Shown piece after piece: positions 1 through 5,560 of a DNA stretch of 11,507 nucleotides. The stretch's first letter is position 1. Each line of letters starts with the position of its first letter. The notes beneath the pieces were generated by a model. That model was not told the origin of the DNA. It was given only the letters and a program-made list of their open reading frames with translations, and did no database searches. Origin of the DNA: Firmicutes bacterium ADurb.Bin467 (GTDB lineage Bacteria > Bacillota > Clostridia > Christensenellales > Aristaeellaceae); assembly GCA_002068815.1 (NCBI GenBank), contig MWAC01000308.1, forward strand, positions 1 to 11,507, given 5' to 3'. The position numbers were made by a program, and so were the translations under genes.

Positions 1-471
1 CTTGCGCACGGAGAGCAGCGGGCGGATCAGGTTCCCGCTCTGCTCGCGCATGCCCGAGATTCCGCCCGTGCCCGCGCCGCGCAGCATATGCATGAGCACG
101 GTCTCGGCCTGGTCGTCCATGTGGTGCGCGAGCGCGATAAATTCCGCGCCCGCCTCGACCCGCGCCTTCTCCAAAAAAGCGTAGCGGAGCCGTCGCGCGG
201 CGGTCTCGATCCCCTCGCCGGGCGCGCGAAGCCCCGGAACGTCCGCGGAACCCTCATAGTACGGGACGCCGAGCCCCGCGCAGAGCCCGCGGCAAAACGC
301 GGCGTCTTCGAGGCTCTCGGCCCCGCGGATGCCGTGCTCAAAGTGCGCGGCGGACACATCGGAGCCCGCCTCGCGCATCAGGCGCAGCAGCGCGACGGAG
401 TCCGCACCGCCCGAAAGCGCGACGAGCACCTTCCTGCCCGCCCAGCGCCTCACCCTTTCGAGGATATCCAC
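1..471 (-). CDS. tilS: tRNA(Ile)-lysidine synthase, N-terminal part (runs off left edge)
   Basis: TilS is the ATP-dependent cytoplasmic enzyme that converts C34 of the CAU anticodon of tRNA-Ile2 to lysidine, so that the tRNA reads AUA. Seen: 157 codons up to the window edge, with the N-type ATP pyrophosphatase PP-loop SGGADS at residues 20-25 of the chosen start, then HFEHGIRG, the TAARRLRY segment and ALAHHMDDQAET, all typical of the TilS catalytic domain. The C-terminal part is outside the window. The start is taken as GTG at 471, which has GAGGA 9 bases upstream and gives the usual short lead-in helix (MDILERVRRW). A second GTG at 453 overlaps the upstream stop but has no well-spaced ribosome binding site. 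The gene overlaps the end of the hydrolase gene by 22 bases, so translational coupling is likely. Family assignment is secure; the start is fairly secure. Confidence 0.93.
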   Translation of the reverse strand, partial: MDILERVRRWAGRKVLVALSGGADSVALLRLMREAGSDVSAAHFEHGIRGAESLEDAAFCRGLCAGLGVPYYEGSADVPGLRAPGEGIETAARRLRYAFLEKARVEAGAEFIALAHHMDDQAETVLMHMLRGAGTGGISGMREQSGNLIRPLLSVRK

Positions 472-1784
472 TCGGCAATGTCCTCAATCAGCTCCGCGGA
501 GACGTGCGCATCCGCGTCCATGTAGTCGGACGACGTCCCGGTTGGCTCGCCCTCCATGTCCGAGAGCATGTGATTCATGTCCGCGTACAGATGAAACGAC
601 GCGTCGAGCGCCTCCGGAAGCTGCGCCTTCCAGAGCTCGATGCCGTTTTCGGGCTTGACCTGCCAGTCCTTCGCGCCCTGCGCGATGAACAGCGGGAGGC
701 CGAGCGCCGACGCGGTCTCGATCGGGTCGACGGACATCTCGTCGACCTGATAGTAGCTCGGCACGCCGAAAAACGTCTCGGCCATCCGTTGCTCGTCGGT
801 CAGCTGCGCAAGCGCGGCGAATTTATCGAGCTCCGCCGCGACAAGCGCCTCCCCCTGCGTTTTCTCGTCGCCTTCGAGCTTCGCGAGCACGTCGAGGTTC
901 TGCTGGTACTGCACTTCCCACAGGTGCAGCGGCGTCCCGGAGAGCAGAACCGCGCCCGCGAGCCGGTCGCCGGCTTCCGGCAGCAGCGCCGTCATCACGC
1001 GCGGCGCGAGCATCGCGCCCATGCTGTGCCCGAGGATGTAGATTTTTCCGATCCGTTCGTCGGCAAGAAGCAATTGTGCGGCGTCGAGCGCATCGTAGAC
1101 GTACTCCTTTTCGACGGTGAAGTCCGCGCCGATCAGCTCCGGGTGCGCGAAGGTGAACTTGTCGTACCGGAGGCTCGCGACGCCGAGCTCGGCGAGGCCG
1201 CGCGCGAGATCCCGGAACGGCGCGTTTGCAAGCGCAGTCTCGTTCATGTCGGATGGGCCGGAGCCGTGCACCATGATGACCGCCGGGAACGGCCCGTCGC
1301 CTAAAGGCAGCGTCAAAAGCCCGTCCGTCGCGTCCTGCGCGTTCGGGCGAAGCTGGATTGCTTCCTCGACGAACTTCCCGTCAACCGCTTCATTTGTCTC
1401 CTTGGGCGTAATGGACGCGATCGAAATGCCGGAAACCTCCCAATTTTCGCTGACCGCGATGAGAATAACTGCGTCAGCCGCCTCGAACGCGCAGTCCACA
1501 TATGCGAGCGTAAAGCCGTCAAGCTGCTCGCTCTCCCCCGCGCTAGCTTCCAAAAACGAACCCATTGCGTCCGTCGCCTGTGCCCAGAGCTCCCGATAAC
1601 CGTCCGCGGAGCCGAGCGCCTCCTTTATGACGGCGTCGGAGCGCGCGAACACGTCCTCCCACTTCCCGTCCGCGAGGTCGCGCAGCACGTCGAGCGCAAA
1701 CGCCTCGGGCGTCCGCTCCTCCGCGATCGCGAATCCCCCCGCCAACAGGCAAATCGCGAGCAATGTTGCGAGAATTTTACGCAT
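450..1784 (-). CDS. secreted DUF3887-alpha/beta hydrolase
   Basis: A predicted exported 444-residue serine hydrolase; the substrate cannot be told. Seen: signal peptide at residues 1-21 (MRK, hydrophobic core, AIA cleavage site before Glu-Glu). Residues ~25-125 resemble the DUF3887 domain often placed before hydrolases in Firmicutes. From ~155 there is an alpha/beta-hydrolase fold with oxyanion-loop HGSGP at 173-177, the nucleophile elbow GHSMG with Ser254, a helical lid insertion ~285-360, and likely Asp373 (GAKDW) and His405 (MNHML), completing the triad. The ATG at 1784 is chosen because it starts the signal peptide and has AGAGGGGGA just upstream; an upstream in-frame ATG at 1901 would add 39 residues ahead of the signal peptide. 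Two sigma-A-type promoters lie upstream. It is co-oriented and overlaps tilS. Esterase or dienelactone-hydrolase-like activity is the best guess. Confidence 0.85.
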   Translation of the reverse strand: MRKILATLLAICLLAGGFAIAEERTPEAFALDVLRDLADGKWEDVFARSDAVIKEALGSADGYRELWAQATDAMGSFLEASAGESEQLDGFTLAYVDCAFEAADAVILIAVSENWEVSGISIASITPKETNEAVDGKFVEEAIQLRPNAQDATDGLLTLPLGDGPFPAVIMVHGSGPSDMNETALANAPFRDLARGLAELGVASLRYDKFTFAHPELIGADFTVEKEYVYDALDAAQLLLADERIGKIYILGHSMGAMLAPRVMTALLPEAGDRLAGAVLLSGTPLHLWEVQYQQNLDVLAKLEGDEKTQGEALVAAELDKFAALAQLTDEQRMAETFFGVPSYYQVDEMSVDPIETASALGLPLFIAQGAKDWQVKPENGIELWKAQLPEALDASFHLYADMNHMLSDMEGEPTGTSSDYMDADAHVSAELIEDIAEWISSKG

Positions 1785-1806
1785 ACACAGTCCCCCTCTG
1801 CAAGCC

Positions 1807-1835
1807 ATTATAGGCGCATTGTCAGTTTTGGGCAA
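1807..1835 (-). promoter_or_regulatory. proximal sigma-A-type promoter of the hydrolase-tilS unit
   Basis: On the minus strand, TTGCCC (1835-1830) and a perfect TATAAT (1812-1807) are separated by 17 bases. The predicted start near 1799 gives a leader of about 15 bases carrying AGAGGGGGA before the ATG at 1784. The placement argues strongly for the short, signal-peptide start of the hydrolase. Confidence 0.7.
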
Positions 1836-1921
1836 CGCAATCCGCCCGAAAGGCTTGTTTCGCCCGCCGAAGCGACGAAAAACCGCGCCGAAATCTCTCA
1901 AACGCCGAGAAAATTACGAAT

Positions 1922-1950
1922 ATTATACCAGCTTCTTGTGCGTTTGTCGA
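1922..1950 (-). promoter_or_regulatory. distal sigma-A-type promoter of the hydrolase-tilS unit
   Basis: On the minus strand, TCGACA (1950-1945, five of six consensus bases) and TATAAT (1927-1922) are separated by exactly 17 bases, with a TG extension (TGGTATAAT). It would give a leader of about 130 bases and transcribe away from spoIVB. The -35 hexamer coincides with a 0A-box-like sequence, TGTCGAT on the plus strand at 1945-1951. Confidence 0.65.
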
Positions 1951-1971
1951 TAGCAAAACCACCGTGTTCCA

Positions 1972-2002
1972 GCATAGCTTGCGCGCCGTCCGGGAAACGT
2001 TT
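1972..2002 (+). promoter_or_regulatory. possible sigma-F/sigma-G promoter of spoIVB (tentative)
   Basis: GCATA (1972-1976) fits the forespore sigma-factor -35 pattern. After 16 bases, GGAAACGTTT (1993-2002) fits the sigma-F -10 pattern GGNRANAHTR at all but two positions. spoIVB of Bacillus subtilis is read by sigma-F and sigma-G, so a forespore promoter is expected here, but the match is partial. Confidence 0.3.
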
Positions 2003-2042
2003 AAGGGAACGGCCGCGCAGGCCGTCGCAGGGAGGGATTACC

Positions 2043-3311
2043 ATGAAGAAGGGTCGGACGAGGCGCGTTGTAGGAGTTCTTGTCGCTGCGATGTTTGTCG
2101 CCGCGTGCATGTCGCCGCCGCTGCGCGCCTTTGAAAATCTGCCGGACACGGTCAATCTGAAGTCCGGATCGGCGGCGGAGCTCCATTTTACGCTGCCCGG
2201 AACGGCGGAACTCGTGAGCGAATCCGAAACGGTCATTTCCAGCTTTGACCAGAGCCTGGATTCGCTCGGCAGCACGGTCACGCTGAAGGCAGGCGACACG
2301 CCCGGCACGGCGACTGTCACCTACCGCTTTCTCGGGCTGATACCGGTCAAGACCGTTGCGGTCACGGTCGAGGCCGAAAAGGTGCTGATCCCCGGCGGCC
2401 AGTCCGTCGGCGTGGCGATGCTGACCGAGGGCGTCGTCGTGGTCGGCTCGTCGGACATCGGAAACACGCCCAGCCCCGCGCGCATCGCCGGGATCAAGGC
2501 GGGCGACCGCATCGTGCGCGTGAACGACACCGATGTGACGAGCGCCGCGCAGCTCCAGTCGATGATCGGCGAGGGCGGCGAGGCGCTGATCGAGGTCGTG
2601 CGAGGCGACGAAGTGCTCGTGTTCGACGTCGAGCCCGTCCGGGACGCGCGCGACGGCGCGTATCGCCTGGGCGCCTGGGTGCGCGACAGCACCGCGGGCA
2701 TCGGAACGCTGACCTTTTTCGATCCGGACACCAGGGAATTCGGGGCGCTCGGCCACGCGATCACGGACGTCGACACGGGCATAGTATTGCCCGTCGGATA
2801 CGGCGGCATATACGAAAGCTCGGTTATCGATGTGAACAAAGGGAAAAGCGGCCAGCCGGGCGAGCTGCTCGGACAGTTTTTCGACGTCGAGACGCAGCTC
2901 GGAGAGGTCAAGAAAAATACCGACTTCGGTATCTTTGGAACGGTGAACGACCCGCTCGAGAACCCGTTGTACCCGAACGGTCTGCTCGTCGGGACGCGCG
3001 CGGACGTGCACGTCGGCGAGGCGCAGCTCCTGACGACGCTCGTGGACGGCAAGATTCGCGCCTATGACTGCGAAATCGTCAAGCTGACCGAGCAGAGCGT
3101 GCCGACGACGCGCTCGATGGTCGTCAAAGTCACCGACGACGACCTGCTCGACGCGACGGGCGGCATCGTGCAGGGCATGAGCGGCTCGCCGATCGTGCAG
3201 GACGGGCGGCTCGTCGGCGCCGTCACGCACGTGTTCATCAACGACCCGGCGCAGGGGTACGGCATCTATATAGAATGGATGCTCGATGCGGCGCGGGAGG
3301 GAAGCGAATGA
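2043..3311 (+). CDS. spoIVB: SpoIVB serine peptidase (family S55)
   Basis: SpoIVB is the forespore protease secreted into the intermembrane space, where it cleaves SpoIVFA and so triggers pro-sigma-K processing in the mother cell. Seen: 422 residues against 426 in B. subtilis. There is an N-terminal hydrophobic segment (~9-25), a PDZ domain (~118-200, with ARIAGIKAGDRIVRVN), then the S55 peptidase domain with GHAI (His238), Asp365 in VKVTDDD and GMSGSP (Ser380). These three sit two positions beyond the B. subtilis triad H236/D363/S378, so the enzyme looks intact. The start ATG has GGGAGGG 6 bases upstream. VAAC at residues 19-22 looks like a lipobox, which is unexpected in this protein. It is followed by the spo0A homologue after 85 bases, the usual Firmicute order. 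Confidence 0.96.
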   Translation: MKKGRTRRVVGVLVAAMFVAACMSPPLRAFENLPDTVNLKSGSAAELHFTLPGTAELVSESETVISSFDQSLDSLGSTVTLKAGDTPGTATVTYRFLGLIPVKTVAVTVEAEKVLIPGGQSVGVAMLTEGVVVVGSSDIGNTPSPARIAGIKAGDRIVRVNDTDVTSAAQLQSMIGEGGEALIEVVRGDEVLVFDVEPVRDARDGAYRLGAWVRDSTAGIGTLTFFDPDTREFGALGHAITDVDTGIVLPVGYGGIYESSVIDVNKGKSGQPGELLGQFFDVETQLGEVKKNTDFGIFGTVNDPLENPLYPNGLLVGTRADVHVGEAQLLTTLVDGKIRAYDCEIVKLTEQSVPTTRSMVVKVTDDDLLDATGGIVQGMSGSPIVQDGRLVGAVTHVFINDPAQGYGIYIEWMLDAAREGSE

Positions 3312-3335
3312 ACTCCGGTTAACTTCCGAAGAAGT

Positions 3336-3367
3336 GCAGGAATTCTCTGATAGGCGTCGAAGAATTT
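3336..3367 (+). promoter_or_regulatory. sigma-H-type promoter with overlapping 0A-box-like site, upstream of spo0A
   Basis: GCAGGAATT (3336-3344) fits the sigma-H -35 pattern RNAGGAWWW at every position. After an 11-base spacer, GTCGAAGAA (3356-3364) fits RNNGAATWW at all but one position; alternatively GAAGAATTT (3359-3367) fits fully but with a 14-base spacer. CGTCGAA (3355-3361) matches the 0A box TGTCGAA at six of seven bases and overlaps the -10. The start would fall near 3370, before the ribosome binding site. B. subtilis spo0A has a sigma-H promoter in the same place. Confidence 0.55.
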
Positions 3368-3396
3368 TTTTATCACGCCGACGGGAGGATGACCAC

Positions 3397-4140
3397 ATGC
3401 CGGAGCGCGCAAAATCGGCCGTCATCGCCGAGCCATCGCAGGCGGAGTCCGCCCGCGTGGCAAGCGCGCTCAGGTTGATGAATTATACCGCCGTCGCCGA
3501 GACCGACAACGCCCTTTCGGCGCTTCGGCTCGTCGAGGATCGGCAGCCGGACGCGCTCGTCGCGAGCTCGACCCTGCAGCCCTCGGACGGCGTATGGCTG
3601 GCGAGGGCGGTGCTTTCGAGGCCGCTCCGGGTCCGGCCGGCGATCGTGCTCTCGCGCGTGATGGGGCTTTGGCTCCCCGGCGAGGCCGCGCTCGTCGAAA
3701 ACGGCGTCGCGATCGTCGAGCGGCCGCTCTGCCGAGACGCGCTCGAAAAGGCGCTCCGCGAGACGGACGTGTGCGTGCGCAGGCTCCCCGAGCGGTTTGT
3801 GAAGCGACGAAACGAGCTGCTCGCGCGGCTCGGCGTCCCCGAGCACGAGGGCCGAAGGTACCTGGAGTGCGCGGTGGGATACGCGTATCAGGACATGCGA
3901 TTGCTCCGGGGCCTGACCGGAAAGCTCTACCCGATGGTCGCCGAGCGATACGGCGTCAGCGCGCGCAAGGTCGAGCAGAGCATGCGCTACGCGATCGAGC
4001 TCGCGTGGAAGCACGGCCGGATCGACGAGCAATACAGAATTTTTCGCGGTACGATAGACGCGCAGCGCGGAAAACCCACCTGTGGGGAAATGATCGCGCA
4101 GCTTGCGGACATACTGCGTATGGAGGAGGTTCGAGGATGA
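3397..4140 (+). CDS. spo0A: Spo0A-family sporulation regulator with degenerate receiver
   Basis: A homologue of the sporulation master regulator, 247 residues. Seen: residues ~142-243 match the Spo0A DNA-binding domain (LGVPEH, YLECAVGYAYQDMRLL, LYPMVAERYGVSARKVE, MRYAIELAW, GKPTCGEMIAQLAD). Residues ~7-122 align with the receiver domain but lack its chemistry: the phosphorylated Asp (D56 in B. subtilis) is Ser57, the acidic pair D10-D11 is Glu12-Pro13, the switch Thr is Ser86, and the conserved Lys is Arg109. The start is ATG 3397, with GGGAGGA 7 bases upstream; an earlier in-frame ATG at 3286 lies inside spoIVB and has no receiver homology. It sits after spoIVB as usual and overlaps deoB by four bases. 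Family identity is strong. That it acts without phosphorylation is inferred, and it could be a paralogue of a canonical Spo0A elsewhere. Confidence 0.9.
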   Translation: MPERAKSAVIAEPSQAESARVASALRLMNYTAVAETDNALSALRLVEDRQPDALVASSTLQPSDGVWLARAVLSRPLRVRPAIVLSRVMGLWLPGEAALVENGVAIVERPLCRDALEKALRETDVCVRRLPERFVKRRNELLARLGVPEHEGRRYLECAVGYAYQDMRLLRGLTGKLYPMVAERYGVSARKVEQSMRYAIELAWKHGRIDEQYRIFRGTIDAQRGKPTCGEMIAQLADILRMEEVRG

Positions 4141-5315
4141 CGAAGATGAAGCGCGTGGTGCTGATCGTGCTGGACGGCGTGGGCTGCGGCGCGCAGGCGG
4201 ATGCGGATAAATACGGCGATGTCGGCGCGAACACGCTGAAGCACGTATACGAACAGGGGAAGCCCGAGATACCGAACCTCCGGGAGCTGGGCCTGCTCTG
4301 CGCGGCCGGCATCGTCCCGGCCGAGGAGGAGGAGCCGGTCGGCTGCTACGGCCGCATGACCGAGCGCGCCGCCGGCAAGGACACGACGACCGGCCACTGG
4401 GAGATCGCGGGCCTCACGCTTAACAAGCCCTTCCCCACCTACCCGAACGGCTTTCCGGAGGAATTGATCAAGCAGTTCGAGGAGGCGGTCGGGCTCGAGA
4501 CGATCGGGAACAAGCCCGCGTCCGGCACGGCCATCATCGAGGAACTCGGGGCGGAGCATCTGCGCACGTGCAAGCTGATCGTCTACACGTCCGCGGACAG
4601 CGTCTTTCAGGTCGCCGCGCACGAGGCGATCGTGCCGCCGGCGGAGCTCTGGCACTACTGCCGCATCGCGCGCAGGCTCTTAAAGGGCGAGCATGCGGTC
4701 GGGCGCGTGATCGCCAGGCCGTTCATCGGCGAGGTCGGCGCGTTCCAGCGCACCGCGAACCGGCGCGACTTCTCGGTCGACCCGTCCGGGAACACGCTGC
4801 TCGACGTCCTCAAAGCAGAGGGCTACGACGTGCTCGGCGTCGGCAAGATCGAGGACATATTCAACCACCGCGGGCTCACGGGCTCGAACCACGCCGCCGG
4901 AAACGACGCCTGCGTCGACGCGATCCTCGAGTATCTCAAAAAGGACAATTGGAAGGGGCTGCTGTTCGCGAACCTCGTCGACACCGACATGCTCTTCGGC
5001 CACCGAAACGACGTCCGCGGGTTTGCGAAGGCGCTCGAGGCGTTCGACCGGCGGCTTCCGGAGATTCTGAAGCTGCTCGGCGACGACGGGATGGTCATCA
5101 TCACCGCCGACCACGGCTGCGACCCGGCGTTTCCCTCGACCGACCACACGCGCGAGCAGGTTCCGGTGCTGGCCTGGGGGCTCGGGCTGCAGGAGGGCGT
5201 CGCGCTCGGCGAGCGGGCGACGTTTGCCGACGTGTCGGCGACGGTGCTCGAGGCGCTCGGCGCCCGGGGGAAGCTCGACGGCCGCTCGTTCTATAAGGAC
5301 ATCGCGCTCGGCTGA
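4137..5315 (+). CDS. deoB: phosphopentomutase
   Basis: DeoB interconverts ribose-1-phosphate or deoxyribose-1-phosphate with the 5-phosphates, linking nucleoside salvage to the pentose phosphate pool. It belongs to the alkaline phosphatase superfamily and is cytoplasmic. Seen: 392 residues, the normal length. Asp13 (VLDGVG), the phospho-Thr85 in KDTTTGHWE, Asp284 and His289 (DTDMLFGH), Asp325-His326 (TADHGCD) and His337 (DHTRE) form a complete two-metal site. The mobile cap domain lies between about residues 100 and 220. ATG 4137 overlaps the spo0A stop as ATGA, with GGAGGAGG 7 bases upstream, so it is probably translated with spo0A. Many Firmicutes keep deoB in the same wider neighbourhood, often with xerD and punA, which are absent here. 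Confidence 0.97.
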   Translation: MTKMKRVVLIVLDGVGCGAQADADKYGDVGANTLKHVYEQGKPEIPNLRELGLLCAAGIVPAEEEEPVGCYGRMTERAAGKDTTTGHWEIAGLTLNKPFPTYPNGFPEELIKQFEEAVGLETIGNKPASGTAIIEELGAEHLRTCKLIVYTSADSVFQVAAHEAIVPPAELWHYCRIARRLLKGEHAVGRVIARPFIGEVGAFQRTANRRDFSVDPSGNTLLDVLKAEGYDVLGVGKIEDIFNHRGLTGSNHAAGNDACVDAILEYLKKDNWKGLLFANLVDTDMLFGHRNDVRGFAKALEAFDRRLPEILKLLGDDGMVIITADHGCDPAFPSTDHTREQVPVLAWGLGLQEGVALGERATFADVSATVLEALGARGKLDGRSFYKDIALG

Positions 5316-5342
5316 CCGGGCGGAGGGCATCCATGACGGCGA

Positions 5343-5376
5343 GAAATTTCCGGTTTCGGGGATTTCCCGCCTTTTT
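5343..5376 (+). terminator. rho-independent terminator candidate after deoB
   Basis: A nine-pair stem (5343-5351 with 5358-5366, two G-T pairs) around a six-base loop is followed five bases later by TTTTT at 5372-5376. It lies 27 bases after the deoB stop and would end the spoIVB-spo0A-deoB transcript. Its 3' arm overlaps a second inverted repeat (5360-5369 with 5390-5399). Confidence 0.5.
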
Positions 5377-5390
5377 CCACCCAGCGCACC

Positions 5391-5429
5391 GGGAAATCCG
5401 CGCCGGGGAGCGGTCTTTTCCCGATTTTT
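5391..5429 (+). terminator. second terminator-like hairpin before the vanW-family operon
   Basis: GGGAAA (5391-5396) pairs with TTTCCC (5417-5422), with an inner CCGC/GCGG stem (5398-5401 with 5410-5413), and is followed by GATTTTT. Its 5' arm can instead pair with 5360-5369, so the hairpins compete. It is probably a backup terminator. Confidence 0.45.
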
Positions 5430-5472
5430 ACGGGGTTTGAGGCAAACTGGCCTTTTCGCATCCGGCGAATTG

Positions 5473-5481
5473 TGGTATAAT
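5473..5481 (+). promoter_or_regulatory. extended -10 promoter of the vanW-ridA-prs-proBA operon
   Basis: TGGTATAAT contains a perfect -10 hexamer (5476-5481) with the TG extension. No good -35 is present at 16-18 bases (TTTTCG at 5453-5458 is poor), which the extended -10 may offset. The start would be near 5488, giving a leader of about 70 bases before the ATG at 5561. Confidence 0.65.
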
Positions 5482-5497
5482 AAAGAAGGCATCGCCG

Positions 5498-5522
5498 GAG
5501 CCCCGCGCGCGGATCGGGGCTC
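5498..5522 (+). other. leader-RNA stem-loop upstream of the VanW-family gene
   Basis: GAGCCCCG (5498-5505) and CGGGGCTC (5515-5522) form a perfect eight-pair GC stem with a nine-base loop. It begins about 10 bases after the predicted transcript start. No T-run follows, so it is not a simple terminator. It may stabilise the message or control it. Confidence 0.45.
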
Positions 5523-5560
5523 GGAAGTGAACGCAACAGGCCAAAAGGGAGCACATCCTC

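Noticed and set aside
504..1304. 266-codon open frame on the plus strand
   Set aside because: Antisense to the hydrolase, whose signal peptide and catalytic motifs are clear.
1785..1901. Longer start for the hydrolase at 1901
   Set aside because: It would put 39 residues before a clear signal peptide, and the proximal promoter lies inside this stretch.
1921..1926. TATTAT on the plus strand as a sigma-A -10 for spoIVB
   Set aside because: No -35 at suitable spacing; the same bases form the better minus-strand TATAAT.
3286..3396. Longer start for spo0A at 3286
   Set aside because: It lies within spoIVB, adds non-homologous Arg-rich residues, and ATG 3397 has a strong ribosome binding site.
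2001..3425. 474-codon open frame on the minus strand
   Set aside because: It is fully antisense to spoIVB, low in complexity and without motifs.
4680..5492. 270-codon open frame on the minus strand
   Set aside because: Antisense to deoB, with no recognisable domain and it runs through the terminator region.
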